A stretch of 64,000 nt of DNA from Deltaproteobacteria bacterium (GTDB taxonomy: Bacteria > Desulfobacterota > Syntrophorhabdia > Syntrophorhabdales > Syntrophorhabdaceae): contig JAKLET010000023.1 of NCBI GenBank assembly GCA_022711595.1, positions 1 to 64,000 of the forward strand, read 5' to 3'. Both the position numbers and the translations under genes were made by a program. The notes beneath the pieces are model-generated. The model was not told the origin of the DNA. It was given only the letters and a program-made list of their open reading frames with translations, and did not search any database. Shown here piece by piece: positions 17,274 through 24,881 of the stretch; position 1 is the first letter of the stretch; each line of letters starts with the position of its first letter.

Positions 17274-18278
17274 CTACTGTTCCACCATCTCTACCCTACG
17301 GTTTTTGGCACGCCCGTCTTCGGTGCTGTTGGAGGCGACAGGCGCCAGGGAGGCAACTCCTTTGGCTGCCAGCCTCTGCTGACTGATCTTGTATTTTGTC
17401 GTCAGTTCCCTGACCACCGCCTCTGCTCGTTTCTGAGACAGGGTCTGGTTATGGGCAAAGGTACCTGCGTTGTCTGTGTGCCCGACGATATAGACCTTTA
17501 ATTTGGGTTTCTGACCGAGGAGCTTGGCCATTTCCTGGAGGGTCGCATCCGAAGCCGGCTTGATGTCCGCCTTGTCGGTGTCGAAATAGATGCCGTATAT
17601 GGCGACGTGGCCGGTCTTTTCTATATCGCCGCCCATGGCTGCGGCGTCAACCTTTACCATCGCGGTCTCCATGCCTTTGGTCTCGACGATCTGGATGAGG
17701 GTGAGGGCCTTGTCCTTTGTTTCCTTGAAATGGTTGAATGTTTCCACTGCTACGTAAAGGGACACATAAACGTCCCCCTCGGGGCGGGAGAGCTTCGCCG
17801 ACAGGTAACGCTGGTCTTTTGGGAAGGAAAAAGCGTATTCACTCAATTGTCCCCGATTTTTTAATTTTTTCTTGAGAGGGTACATGATGTGATGGAATTG
17901 CTTGCCGCATTCATCCTGGCTGCAGTTGAAAAGATTGGTAAAGCCGGCCTTTGTCAGCGCGGTCTCGTAATTGCGAAACACCTCAAGGGATGAACGCTCC
18001 TCCGGCAGGACATAGAGGATCCGGGTATATTTCCCTTCAAGGCGCTGTGTCCTGGCGAGGGGTTCCGGTGCCGTGTGGGACTTTACCTGTTTGCCAAGCG
18101 GCAGCACGAATTCGTCAAAAGCCCTTTGTTCATAACCGACTATGTAAGAGCCTTTATAACGGCTGACAAGAGGGTGGTCCTTGCTCCCGGCGACATCTTT
18201 TTGCTGTGCCAGGGCAGGCATGATGCATATTGCCGTGACGATCAACGAGAAAAAGAGGACTCTGGCCGCTTTTATCAT
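17274..18278 (-). CDS. OmpA-family envelope protein with a DUF4892-like N-terminus
   Basis: 334 residues. A signal peptide (IKAARVLFFSLIVTAICIMP, cleavage near ALAQ) is followed by a DUF4892-like domain of about 190 residues (DHPLVSRYKGSYIVGYEQRA; TRILYVLPEERSSLEVFRNY). The C-terminal OmpA domain contains IYFDTDKADIKP, YIVGHTDNAG and the NRRVEM end that bind peptidoglycan. The protein should sit in the periplasm or outer membrane, tied to the cell wall. It is transcribed alone, with a terminator behind it. Confidence 0.88.
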   Translation of the reverse strand: MIKAARVLFFSLIVTAICIMPALAQQKDVAGSKDHPLVSRYKGSYIVGYEQRAFDEFVLPLGKQVKSHTAPEPLARTQRLEGKYTRILYVLPEERSSLEVFRNYETALTKAGFTNLFNCSQDECGKQFHHIMYPLKKKLKNRGQLSEYAFSFPKDQRYLSAKLSRPEGDVYVSLYVAVETFNHFKETKDKALTLIQIVETKGMETAMVKVDAAAMGGDIEKTGHVAIYGIYFDTDKADIKPASDATLQEMAKLLGQKPKLKVYIVGHTDNAGTFAHNQTLSQKRAEAVVRELTTKYKISQQRLAAKGVASLAPVASNSTEDGRAKNRRVEMVEQ

Positions 18279-18470
18279 TTCAACCTCCGCTTAAATTGTG
18301 ATTTTGATTATATTACAACGACAGTCCGGAAAATTACAACGGATAAAAACTATTGTTGCGTTAAAAGGCGTCAGAGATCATATAAACCGCAAAAAGACCG
18401 GGAACCATTCCTTGGCCCGTGTCATTGATTACAGACTTGCAACAAAAGAGAGGTGCCATGCGCGTTACTG
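18279..18470. other. Intergenic region, no gene seen
   Basis: Upstream of the OmpA-family gene and downstream of the small membrane protein gene. It is AT-rich near 18295-18365, as expected of a promoter, but no clear -35/-10 pair was fixed. No reading frame with a ribosome site is present. Confidence 0.4.
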
Positions 18471-18653
18471 TCAGGCCTTGACCTTTTTCGCCTTCTCCCT
18501 TGCGAAGAGGAAAACAAAGAGCCCGATGAAAATAAGGACAGCGCCGGCGGCGAGGATGGTTGTGCTCCGGGTTATAAAGACCAGGGCAAAACCGCCGAGC
18601 ATGATGACAAAGCTGATTATGTACAAGATCATCGAATTGTTGTTGTCGGCCAT
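18471..18653 (-). CDS. Small two-helix membrane protein
   Basis: 60 residues: a short polar start (MADNNNS), two hydrophobic helices (ILYIISFVIMLGGFALVFI and ILAAGAVLIFIGLFVFLFA) and a basic end (REKAKKVKA), so both termini should face the cytosol. A GGGGG run upstream may serve as ribosome site. Such short proteins are common and hard to name; I see no link to the flanking arsenic genes. Confidence 0.6.
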   Translation of the reverse strand: MADNNNSMILYIISFVIMLGGFALVFITRSTTILAAGAVLIFIGLFVFLFAREKAKKVKA

Positions 18654-18897
18654 TCAAACCCCCGTTGTTTTATAATATCTTACTATATCATACATTTATG
18701 TTTTTTAAAAAATATTTTCTCGTTTAATATCCAATTTTTTATCATAGTTATCGATGACTTGAAAAAAAACTTTGTTAAGAGAGCGCCGGTTTTTCCGATA
18801 ACCCTGATATGTTGATGCGGAATCCTGGTTGCTGAAGTTGCGTCTTGAGCGATCAACGGGCGGACATAAGACCATGTACAACAGGAGCGGACCCGAA

Positions 18898-19110
18898 ATG
18901 AAGGAACTAAACACTGCCAAACAGCGTGCGGTAGCGGACAAGAGCGATCAGAGCTACGAACAAAAGACCGGTCTGTGCAGCGAAGAGAAGATGGCCGGGT
19001 GCCTTTTCCATGATATGATGAAGTATCATGGTCAAAGCGGCTGCAGAGAGCGGGGGTGTCATTGCCCTCTTTCCGGTCCGGGGCCGGATACAGCCAAAAG
19101 AACTCATTGA
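18898..19110 (+). CDS. Possible Cys/His-rich small protein upstream of the ars genes
   Basis: A 70-residue frame with an AGGAG ribosome site 10 nt before its ATG. The N-terminal half is polar (MKELNTAKQRAVADKSDQ), and the second half holds six cysteines and several histidines (GLCSEEKMAGCLFHDMMKYH, GCRERGCHCP). The cysteine and histidine content would suit metal or metalloid binding, in line with its place ahead of arsM. The third-position bases look coding, but no family is recognised and an opposite-strand frame overlaps it. The region 18654-18897 holds nothing I can support. Confidence 0.35.
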   Translation: MKELNTAKQRAVADKSDQSYEQKTGLCSEEKMAGCLFHDMMKYHGQSGCRERGCHCPLSGPGPDTAKRTH

Positions 19111-19178
19111 CCAGCGCGCATATCTCACCTGCGGCTGTCCGCGCATTTGATGATCTGTTGAAAATCAGGAAAAACACC

Positions 19179-19208
19179 TTGACAACCGGGTTTACCTGGT
19201 CATATCAT
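19179..19208 (+). promoter_or_regulatory. Promoter of the arsM-arsR-selenoprotein genes
   Basis: TTGACA (19179-19184), an 18-nt spacer and TATCAT (19203-19208). The first match is perfect and the second is 5 of 6. It leaves a leader of nearly 185 nt, AT-rich and without another gene, before arsM at 19397. Confidence 0.65.
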
Positions 19209-19229
19209 ATAAACATATATTTATATGAT
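19204..19229. promoter_or_regulatory. Palindromic operator, probable ArsR site
   Basis: ATCATATAAA (19204-19213), six bases CATATA, and TTTATATGAT (19220-19229) form a perfect 10-bp inverted repeat lying on the -10 hexamer of the ars promoter. ArsR-family repressors bind AT-rich inverted repeats in this position, and an arsR gene is second in the operon. Confidence 0.7.
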
Positions 19230-19396
19230 TGATGACCATAATGAATAAATCAGTTATAACATACCTTAATTACAAATCTATTAGTTCACACGACGGAAAC
19301 AAACCTATCTTTATCTATGGATATATTCATATATGTAATGAGTTTTGAATTATTATGAAATGCCAGAGCAGTACATTATTCGAGAGGTGAAGGGCC

Positions 19397-20203
19397 ATGG
19401 AGGAAACAAAGATCAGGAGTACGGTCCGGGAGGCGTACGGGGCGATAGCCGAAGGAAAAGCGCAGGGAAAGTCGTGCTGCAGCAGCAATTCATGCGAGAC
19501 CGGGGAGTTCGCTCTCTCCATCGGTTATTGTGAAGATGAGCTTAAACTGGTCCCTGACGGGGCCAACCTGGGCCTCAGCTGCGGGAACCCGACGGCCTTT
19601 GCGAAACTCAAGGAAGGAGAGGTCGTCCTCGATCTCGGTTCGGGGGCGGGGTTCGATTGTTTCATAGCGGCCAGAAAGATAGGCTTGGCCGGCACGGTCA
19701 TTGGCGTCGACATGACCCCGGCGATGATCGAGAAGGCACGCCTGAACGCGGCAAAGGGTTCTTTTTCAAACGTGGAGTTCCGCCTTGGCGAGATCGAGAA
19801 CCTGCCCGTTGCCGACAACTGCGTGGATGTGGTCATAAGCAATTGTGTGATCAATCTTTCCACGGATAAGGCGCGGGTCTTCAGGGAGATACACAGGGTG
19901 CTCAAACCCGGGGGCAGGATCTCGGTGTCCGATATGGCCCTCCTGAGGCAGCTGCCTGAGAGTATCAGGCAAAACGTTGACGCATACGTGGGGTGTGTTG
20001 CCGGAGCGGTCCTGGTCGATGAATACAAAAAACTTGTTGAAGAAGCCGGGTTCGGTTCTGTCGCGGCGACAATATCGGGAGGCTCAGCATGCTGCAGGCC
20101 AGACACACCAGACCCTATGGGCAGGGCCATGCAGGAGGGTGTTGAGGAAGGCACATCGCTTGAGGACTATGTGGTGAGCGTCTATGTGGAAGGCCGCAAG
20201 TAG
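19397..20203 (+). CDS. arsM: Arsenite S-adenosylmethionine methyltransferase
   Basis: 268 residues, of normal ArsM length. SAM-binding motif I reads VLDLGSGAGFDCFIAARKIG; TPAMIEKAR and SNCVINLS follow. Cysteines thought to hold As(III) in the family are present: a CCSSNSCETG cluster near residue 33-40, C in VGCVAGA, and a CC pair in GGSACCRPD. The enzyme methylates As(III) to volatile or less retained species in the cytosol. The start follows GGTGAAGG. An arsR gene follows 24 nt later, and both share the ArsR-type operator upstream. Confidence 0.93.
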   Translation: MEETKIRSTVREAYGAIAEGKAQGKSCCSSNSCETGEFALSIGYCEDELKLVPDGANLGLSCGNPTAFAKLKEGEVVLDLGSGAGFDCFIAARKIGLAGTVIGVDMTPAMIEKARLNAAKGSFSNVEFRLGEIENLPVADNCVDVVISNCVINLSTDKARVFREIHRVLKPGGRISVSDMALLRQLPESIRQNVDAYVGCVAGAVLVDEYKKLVEEAGFGSVAATISGGSACCRPDTPDPMGRAMQEGVEEGTSLEDYVVSVYVEGRK

Positions 20204-20227
20204 GGCCGCGATCAGAAAGGACCCTCT

Positions 20228-20608
20228 ATGAACGATCTGGCAAGAACATTCAAGGCTTTGTCCGATGAGACTCGGCTCAGGATAATCAAGCTCCTCGAAA
20301 GCGGGGAATTGTGCGTCTGCGACATCGCCGCAGGCCTCGACATGGTCCAGCCGAAGGTTTCCTTCCATCTTGGCGTCCTGAAGAAGGCGAAGCTGCTCAA
20401 AGACCGCAAGGACGGCAAGTGGATGCACTACCGCATCGATGATTCGGACATGTTCAACAGGCTGCTCCTGCTGTCCGTCCTCGAACGCATACCCGGTGCC
20501 GAAAGCGGCAAGGACAGGGAAAGACTTGATCTGGCCCTGGAGGGCAGGGCCGCCCGGGAGTGCTCCGGCGCTCCGGTGTGCTGCCCCTCCGCATCCGAGA
20601 CAAGATAA
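20228..20608 (+). CDS. arsR: ArsR-family metalloid-responsive repressor
   Basis: A 126-residue winged-helix protein. It starts MNDLARTFKALSDETRLRII and carries the classic As(III)-sensing motif ELCVCDIA in helix alpha-3, then VSFHLGVLKKAKLLKDRKDG (recognition helix and wing). The tail is long, ending with a CCPSASE segment that might add thiol ligands. It should repress the arsM promoter through the palindrome at 19204-19229 and release it on binding arsenite. Confidence 0.92.
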   Translation: MNDLARTFKALSDETRLRIIKLLESGELCVCDIAAGLDMVQPKVSFHLGVLKKAKLLKDRKDGKWMHYRIDDSDMFNRLLLLSVLERIPGAESGKDRERLDLALEGRAARECSGAPVCCPSASETR

Positions 20609-20732
20609 AATGAGTCATAGCGCTCACCGCTGCGGCTGGATATCTTGCCGATCGGCTGGTATACTGATTACAGGTCAGGACGGATTGAAAGCGGCCCTGC
20701 CGGGCTGGTTATAACGATAAGGAGAATGCGTT

Positions 20733-21080
20733 ATGTCCATTTTTAAAGTGACGGGATGAGTTACCTGAGTTGATCCCAACGCGCCGACAGTTAGTCGGCG
20801 TACACTCAGGTTTGTTGACGGAACACAGGTTGCACTCAGTAATCTCCATGAGATAATGGCGGAGCTTTATTCCGTCGGCAAGGAGGCCAACAGGAAGACC
20901 GTGGAGGAGATCATCGCCGGGTTGGAAGCCATGGGCAATTATATATCCGATTCAGAGGTTGCTCGAAGAGAATACAGGAATGTCCTGTTAAAGGAATATG
21001 AGGAATTTATTGAGATACACGACAGGGAAAAAAAAGACAGGATACCCGCGAGTGGTCCCGGGGGAAGAGAGGCGTCATGA
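20733..21080 (+). CDS. Probable selenoprotein with a UxxU motif (two in-frame TGA codons)
   Basis: An ATG at 20733 has an ideal ribosome site (AAGGAG, 8 nt away). The frame reads MSIFKVTG, TGA, Val-Thr, TGA, VDPNAPTVSRRTLRFVDGTQ, then on to a TGA at 21078-21080: 115 residues if both inner TGA codons (20757-20759, 20766-20768) are selenocysteine. UxxU mimics a CxxC redox pair. A two-part stem-loop directly after the second TGA fits a bacterial SECIS. An ATG at 20856 could start a 74-residue version, but it has no ribosome site and would waste a clearly protein-like stretch before it. Third gene of the ars operon. I do not recognise a named family. Confidence 0.72.
20764..20810 (+). promoter_or_regulatory. 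Candidate bacterial SECIS element
   Basis: The outer stem CCTGAGT (20764-20770) pairs with ACTCAGG (20804-20810) and holds the second TGA at its base. The inner stem CGCCGAC (20782-20788) pairs with GTCGGCG (20794-20800). The apical loop is AGTTA. The loop begins 20 nt after the second TGA and 29 nt after the first, inside the range known for bacterial SECIS, and has a G at loop position 2. Confidence 0.68.
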
Positions 21081-21095
21081 CCGGCAGGATCGTTA

Positions 21096-21707
21096 TTAAT
21101 TTCGTTTCTTTTTCAACTGGTTAAGGGCATCTATAATATCGCTGCCCCCGGTGTATTTACTTGTCTTGCCGTTGATCTCGATCACGCATGTGGGGGTTGC
21201 CTCAATTTTGTCTTCTTTAAGACAACGAGACATGATCTCAAAGGTTGGTTTGGGATCGAAGGGTTTCAGGGCTATATTTTTCTCCTTCAGCAGCGCTTCC
21301 AGTTTCTCAGCACTGTCCAATCTCTGTTTTGCAGCGTCCATGAGGAGTCTGCGTACCGTGAGGGCGTGACCGAGGTCCTTCTTCTCATTTATAGCGTAAA
21401 GGAAATGCCGGACATAGAGAGAGGAGAACCGGTAAAACGGTGTGTCGTTAAAAGAGAGTTCAATGATCTTGTCCCTGACGAGTTCCTTGATAACCGGCTC
21501 AAGGTCAGGCGCCATGTCCCTGCAGGGAGGGCAGAAATAATCTGCGTACAACCGTACCTTCACCTTGCCTTCACCGAAGGACGGAAGAAATACATCAGCG
21601 GCTGAACCGGCGGCGGGTATGCTGAAAAATAGTGCCAGAACGGTAAGGAGCGTGATGACCTTTGCGGCGGAGCGTTTCCGTATTATTCCAATTGTTCTTT
21701 TCGTCAT
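21096..21707 (-). CDS. Exported thioredoxin-fold oxidoreductase (DsbA-like)
   Basis: 203 residues. A signal anchor (KVITLLTVLALFFSIPAAGS) is followed by a thioredoxin fold with YFCPPCRDMAP (active-site CPPC) and a late cis-Pro segment IEATPTCVIEI. The helical insert between them is typical of DsbA/DsbG. It should exchange disulfides in the periplasm. Its start overlaps the VKOR-like gene's stop by 4 nt; VKOR proteins reoxidise DsbA, so the two form a disulfide-making pair. Last gene of the minus-strand ArsR-controlled operon, ending 15 nt from the convergent selenoprotein gene. Confidence 0.85.
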   Translation of the reverse strand: MTKRTIGIIRKRSAAKVITLLTVLALFFSIPAAGSAADVFLPSFGEGKVKVRLYADYFCPPCRDMAPDLEPVIKELVRDKIIELSFNDTPFYRFSSLYVRHFLYAINEKKDLGHALTVRRLLMDAAKQRLDSAEKLEALLKEKNIALKPFDPKPTFEIMSRCLKEDKIEATPTCVIEINGKTSKYTGGSDIIDALNQLKKKRN

Positions 21708-22249
21708 GTGAACTTCCTATGATCTGTAAAAAGGTTTTGAGGGGAAAGGGTGTGCTGGCTGTAAGAGTAAGAGGGCGTAAGGGAGCCCTTGAAGAAGATG
21801 GAGAAGAGGATAAGCGACAGCGCCATGGAGATGATACAGAGCGCTTTGCGGTCCCGCTTGAAGTTCAGGAAGAAGAGGATGAAGACGACGGCCGCGAAGG
21901 CAAGGCAATAAGGGCAGTAGGTGTTGTGCCATACCTGGAAGCCGATAAGGTAGAACTCGATCCCAACGCCCGCGGAAATGAGTATGATGAGCAGCGTGTC
22001 CCTTTTCAGTATGCTCAGGAGAACAAGGCACGCCATGTAGGCAATACCGACGTACTCGAGGTTTATCCCGAAGATGTCGCCCTTCAGATACGAGCAGGAG
22101 CCCCCGCAGATGCTGTAGTATATCTCAAGGCCGACGGCAAGACAGGCGAGGAAGATGTTGATGATGTACCTGCGGTGCCGTGTCCGGCCTGAAGTTCGAT
22201 GCAGGACGTCTTCTTCCCGTGGACCATCCATTTCTGTGGTGTTTCCCAT
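21704..22249 (-). CDS. VKOR-family membrane protein
   Basis: 181 residues from the ATG at 22249; the frame upstream is Arg/His-rich and overlaps the lipoprotein gene, so I reject the longer start. After a polar N-terminus come four to five hydrophobic helices with the vitamin K epoxide reductase marks: YYSICGGSCSYLKGDIFGI (loop cysteines) and NTYCPYCLAF (active-site CPYC by the quinone). VKOR homologs oxidise DsbA and pass electrons to quinones. The gene order VKOR then DsbA-like with overlapping ends supports this role. Confidence 0.85.
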   Translation of the reverse strand: MGNTTEMDGPREEDVLHRTSGRTRHRRYIINIFLACLAVGLEIYYSICGGSCSYLKGDIFGINLEYVGIAYMACLVLLSILKRDTLLIILISAGVGIEFYLIGFQVWHNTYCPYCLAFAAVVFILFFLNFKRDRKALCIISMALSLILFSIFFKGSLTPSYSYSQHTLSPQNLFTDHRKFT

Positions 22250-22262
22250 GGCGCCCCCGGTC

Positions 22263-22400
22263 TTATTTTTGTGTCCCGACGGCCGGTGCCGTGTTCTGTG
22301 AGTATGTCCTCGGTGTGGACGGCGGCACGGGACACGAGGAACAGGCATACAGGGATAAGGCTGTCATGGCAATGATGGTGGAAAAGATTAATCGTTTCAT
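22263..22400 (-). CDS. Small lipoprotein with Cys pair
   Basis: A 45-residue frame. It begins MKRLIFSTIIAMTALSLYAC, giving a lipobox LYAC with Cys20 as the lipidated residue, followed by SSCPVPPSTP and a short polar tail. A GAGGGG ribosome site lies a few nt before the ATG. It sits between the DGC-domain gene and the VKOR-like gene on the same strand. One further cysteine (three residues after the lipidated one) remains free for redox or metal binding. Too short for most gene callers. Confidence 0.65.
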   Translation of the reverse strand: MKRLIFSTIIAMTALSLYACSSCPVPPSTPRTYSQNTAPAVGTQK

Positions 22401-22438
22401 ATGGCCCCTCAAAGTAGTGGAATAGACTACACGGAAAC

Positions 22439-22843
22439 TCACAAATTTTCCAGTACGGACTTCATGACAACGGAGGTTTCTTCGGACAGCCTGCTGAAAT
22501 CGTGTGCCTTCTGAACCCCGAGTTCGGTGACGACGAAGTACTGCGACGGCACAATGCCGTATTTCTCGAATGCTTTTTTCGCGCACCCCGTGGGGCATCC
22601 GTCGATAACGACCGTTCTCGCCGCTTTCGCGCTTTCGATAAAGCCTGAAAGGGCCGCACCGATGCCGGCAAGGCAGTAGGCGTTGCCCACCCCTTTTCTG
22701 TCGAGTTCGATCATGATGTTGTTCGATACCTGGCCCGCATTCGACCCGCCCGAACAGGCGACGACAAGCGTGGTGACGCCAGCGCCGCAGCATGTGTCGC
22801 CGGTTTTAGGGCCTGCCTGGCAATTGTTTTGTTGTTCCGACAT
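22439..22843 (-). CDS. DGC-domain putative zinc-binding protein
   Basis: 134 residues. It has LVVACSGGSNAGQVSNN near the start, YCLAGIGAALSG in the middle and the name-giving IDGCPTGCAKKAFEKYG, which fit the DGC family of small proteins with paired cysteines thought to bind zinc. The N-terminal GDTCCGAG adds another Cys pair. In many anaerobes this gene neighbours a COG0701 permease and a mini-thioredoxin, exactly as here, which suggests a shared role in metal or metalloid handling. Ribosome site GGGAGG. Confidence 0.85.
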   Translation of the reverse strand: MSEQQNNCQAGPKTGDTCCGAGVTTLVVACSGGSNAGQVSNNIMIELDRKGVGNAYCLAGIGAALSGFIESAKAARTVVIDGCPTGCAKKAFEKYGIVPSQYFVVTELGVQKAHDFSRLSEETSVVMKSVLENL

Positions 22844-22860
22844 ATCGTTACCTCCCGTTT

Positions 22861-23091
22861 CTATAGAAATTTTTTGATCTCTTCAACGGAGAGAACCTTG
22901 CCGACGCTCTTCACCACGCCGTCGACAGCGATGGCCGGGGTCATCATGACGCCATAGTTCATGATATCGTTGATGTTGGTGACCTTCTCGATCTCGAATT
23001 CGACCCCCGCACTTTTCGCTGCCTCTTGAGCATTCTCTGCGAGTTTTACACACTTGGCGCAGCCTGTTCCGAGTATCTGTATCTTTTTCAT
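22861..23091 (-). CDS. Mini-thioredoxin (thioredoxin-like, CAKC motif)
   Basis: 76 residues. The start MKKIQILGTGCAKCVKLAEN holds the CxxC redox motif, and the cis-Pro segment reads VMMTPAIAVDG. This glutaredoxin-sized family is common beside COG0701 permease genes and is cytosolic. It lies 15 nt after the permease gene and before the DGC gene; ribosome site GGAGGTAAGGAA. A reductive or metal-delivery role for the permease is likely but not proven. Confidence 0.9.
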   Translation of the reverse strand: MKKIQILGTGCAKCVKLAENAQEAAKSAGVEFEIEKVTNINDIMNYGVMMTPAIAVDGVVKSVGKVLSVEEIKKFL

Positions 23092-23106
23092 TTCCTTACC
23101 TCCATT

Positions 23107-24396
23107 TTATTCGACGATCCACCCGTACAGCATACCGGCAATGGTGGAGAGCAATACGACGTAAACTATGAAAACAATAGTTTTTTTCGTACCAAGGATG
23201 CTCCTGATGACGATCATGCTCGGCAGCGAAAGGGCAGGCCCGGCAAGAAGAAGGGAGAGGGCGGGCCCCTGGCCCATGCCGGAGCCAAGAAGCCCCTGAA
23301 CTATGGGGACCTCGGTCAGGGTTGCAAAATACATGAAAGCGCCCACTATTGAGGCAAAAAAATTGGCCAGGAAGCCGTTTCCCCCGACGAGCGCTGATAT
23401 CCACCGCGAAGGGATGATACCGTTGTCTGTCCCCGGCATGCCCAGGAGGAACCCCGCAACGACGACCCCGCCGAGGAGAAGCGGTGCTATCATGAGGGCG
23501 TACATCCACGTTGAGTCGATCCAGCCCTTGGTCTCGTCCGATGAGGTTTTTGTAACCCACACGACCCCGGCTATACCCGCCGAGAAAGCAAGGAGCGGCC
23601 ATTTCGGGAAAAGAAGGCCCAGGGCCAGCACCACAACCCCTGTTATGATGGTGGGGATGGGTTTAGCCTCGAACCACCTGATAATAACATAGCCGAAGAG
23701 GATCCCGAAGAGTCCCGTCACATACCATTTGGCTGCATAAATGGTATGCCATATGCCCGTTTCTTCCATGGGCTTGCCCCAGTTTGCGAAGACGAGGATG
23801 CCGATCATTGAGGCCATGTACACGACGTCCTGCCAGAGCTTCCTCTTCGGTTCTTCCATCGGCATACAGGCCGCCTGCTTGGCGGCCTCTTCCTTTCGGA
23901 AGGTGACCGCCATGAGAAGCCCGATCACGTAGGCGAACAGGACCGCGCCGATGGCCCGTGCCAGACCGATCTTCCACCCCAGGACCTTGGCGGACAGAAC
24001 AATGGCGAGGACATTGATGGCAGGTCCAGAGTATAAAAACGACGTGGCGGGACCCACACCTGCCCCCATCCGGTATATGCCGGCGAAAAGGGGCAGAACG
24101 GTGCAGGAACAGACGGCGAGCACGGTACCCGAAACGGACGCCACCGAATAGGAGAGGCACTTGTTCGCCGCTGGACCGAGATATTTCATGACCGATGCCT
24201 GCGAGACGAAGACCGAGATCGCTCCGGCGATGAAAAAGGCCGGAACGAGGCAGAGCAGCACATGTTTCTGAGCATAGTCCTGGAGCATGTAGAAGGATTC
24301 CAGGATGGCCTTCTGCACCGATGTGTTGTCAAAGGGGATGAAGTAGGCCGCGGCAAAAACCCCGAGGAGTATGAGGAATTTATATATGTCTTTCAT
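23107..24396 (-). CDS. COG0701/DUF318 permease (ArsP-like)
   Basis: A 429-residue membrane protein with about ten helices in two repeated halves. Characteristic stretches are YFIPFDNTSVQKAI, VFVSQASVMKYLG and TVLPLFAGIYRMGAGVGPAT in the first half and GALMYFATLTEVPIVQGLL-like FMYFATLTEVPIVQGLLGSG in the second. The CSCTVLP motif resembles the cysteine pair of ArsP exporters that pump trivalent organoarsenicals; other members export metal ions. ArsR control and a methylating enzyme nearby make methylarsenite a sensible substrate. Ribosome site AAGGAG. Confidence 0.85.
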   Translation of the reverse strand: MKDIYKFLILLGVFAAAYFIPFDNTSVQKAILESFYMLQDYAQKHVLLCLVPAFFIAGAISVFVSQASVMKYLGPAANKCLSYSVASVSGTVLAVCSCTVLPLFAGIYRMGAGVGPATSFLYSGPAINVLAIVLSAKVLGWKIGLARAIGAVLFAYVIGLLMAVTFRKEEAAKQAACMPMEEPKRKLWQDVVYMASMIGILVFANWGKPMEETGIWHTIYAAKWYVTGLFGILFGYVIIRWFEAKPIPTIITGVVVLALGLLFPKWPLLAFSAGIAGVVWVTKTSSDETKGWIDSTWMYALMIAPLLLGGVVVAGFLLGMPGTDNGIIPSRWISALVGGNGFLANFFASIVGAFMYFATLTEVPIVQGLLGSGMGQGPALSLLLAGPALSLPSMIVIRSILGTKKTIVFIVYVVLLSTIAGMLYGWIVE

Positions 24397-24420
24397 GCGG
24401 CGGTTCTCCTTGAAAGGCGG

Positions 24421-24741
24421 TTACCGCTTGCAGAGGCACACCTGCTGCCTTCGCACGTTGTTCTCTATCACGGCGGTGACGCACCCGAAAAAGTCCGTAA
24501 CACAGGGGACCTCGAGGGTGTAGATCATGTCAGAGCCGTTCTTTTTCGAGGAAACTATACCGGCCTCTTTCAGCACAAGGAGGTGCTTCGATATCGTCGA
24601 TTTGTCAAATCCGAAAAGGCCGAAGATCTCCGAGAAAGTCCTGGACCCGTCCTTGAGGTATTCTATGACCATGAGTCTCACCGGGTGTGACATGGCCTTG
24701 ATGATACCGCTTCGTATTTCTGCTTCTTCTATGGTTATCAT
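24421..24741 (-). CDS. ArsR-family repressor of the permease-redox operon
   Basis: 106 residues from the ATG at 24741, which has an AAGGAG site 6 nt upstream; a longer frame to 24777 exists but would run through the operator. It starts MITIEEAEIRSGIIKAMSHP, with a winged helix (DKSTISKHLLVLKEAG). It lacks the ELCVCD motif; candidate thiols are instead C-terminal (VPCVTDFFGC and QQVCLCKR), as in other ArsR subtypes that sense metalloids through late cysteines. It heads the minus-strand operon down to 21096. Confidence 0.88.
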   Translation of the reverse strand: MITIEEAEIRSGIIKAMSHPVRLMVIEYLKDGSRTFSEIFGLFGFDKSTISKHLLVLKEAGIVSSKKNGSDMIYTLEVPCVTDFFGCVTAVIENNVRRQQVCLCKR

Positions 24742-24758
24742 GGATGCTCCTTGGTATA

Positions 24759-24793
24759 TTGGTAAAAATACCAACAAGCCAATAAAAAATCAA
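24759..24793 (-). promoter_or_regulatory. Promoter with overlapping operator for the permease-redox operon
   Basis: On the minus strand TTGATT (24793-24788), a 17-nt spacer and TATTTT (24770-24765). The perfect hairpin word TTGGTA-AAAA-TACCAA (24759-24774) covers the -10, with a further TTGGTAT half-site at 24751. It fits direct repression by the ArsR encoded just downstream. Confidence 0.6.
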
Positions 24794-24816
24794 GAAAAAT
24801 TTTCGAAAATATTTCG

Positions 24817-24845
24817 TTGACAGGGCACCTATTATCGTATTTATT
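24817..24845 (+). promoter_or_regulatory. Promoter of the arsR-acr3 operon
   Basis: TTGACA (24817-24822), 17-nt spacer, TTTATT (24840-24845, 4 of 6). Around it CGTATTTAT (24835) and ATAAATATACG (24866) form an imperfect inverted repeat that could be the operator. The leader is about 30 nt. Confidence 0.5.
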
Positions 24846-24881
24846 CTTATATCCGTTTATGCAGATAAATATACGGGGTGA

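Noticed and set aside
18683-19177. A 164-codon minus-strand frame in the region before arsM
   Set aside because: The product has no family features and no ribosome site, and its 3' part runs through AT-rich non-coding sequence.
19310-19340. A second ArsR operator at the CATATATG word before arsM
   Set aside because: The palindrome is only 8 bp in a very AT-rich stretch and has no promoter element next to it, so chance is likely.
20856-21080. A plain 74-residue gene starting at ATG 20856
   Set aside because: No ribosome site lies before it, and the coding-like sequence with a SECIS-like hairpin upstream in the same frame makes the longer selenoprotein reading more likely.
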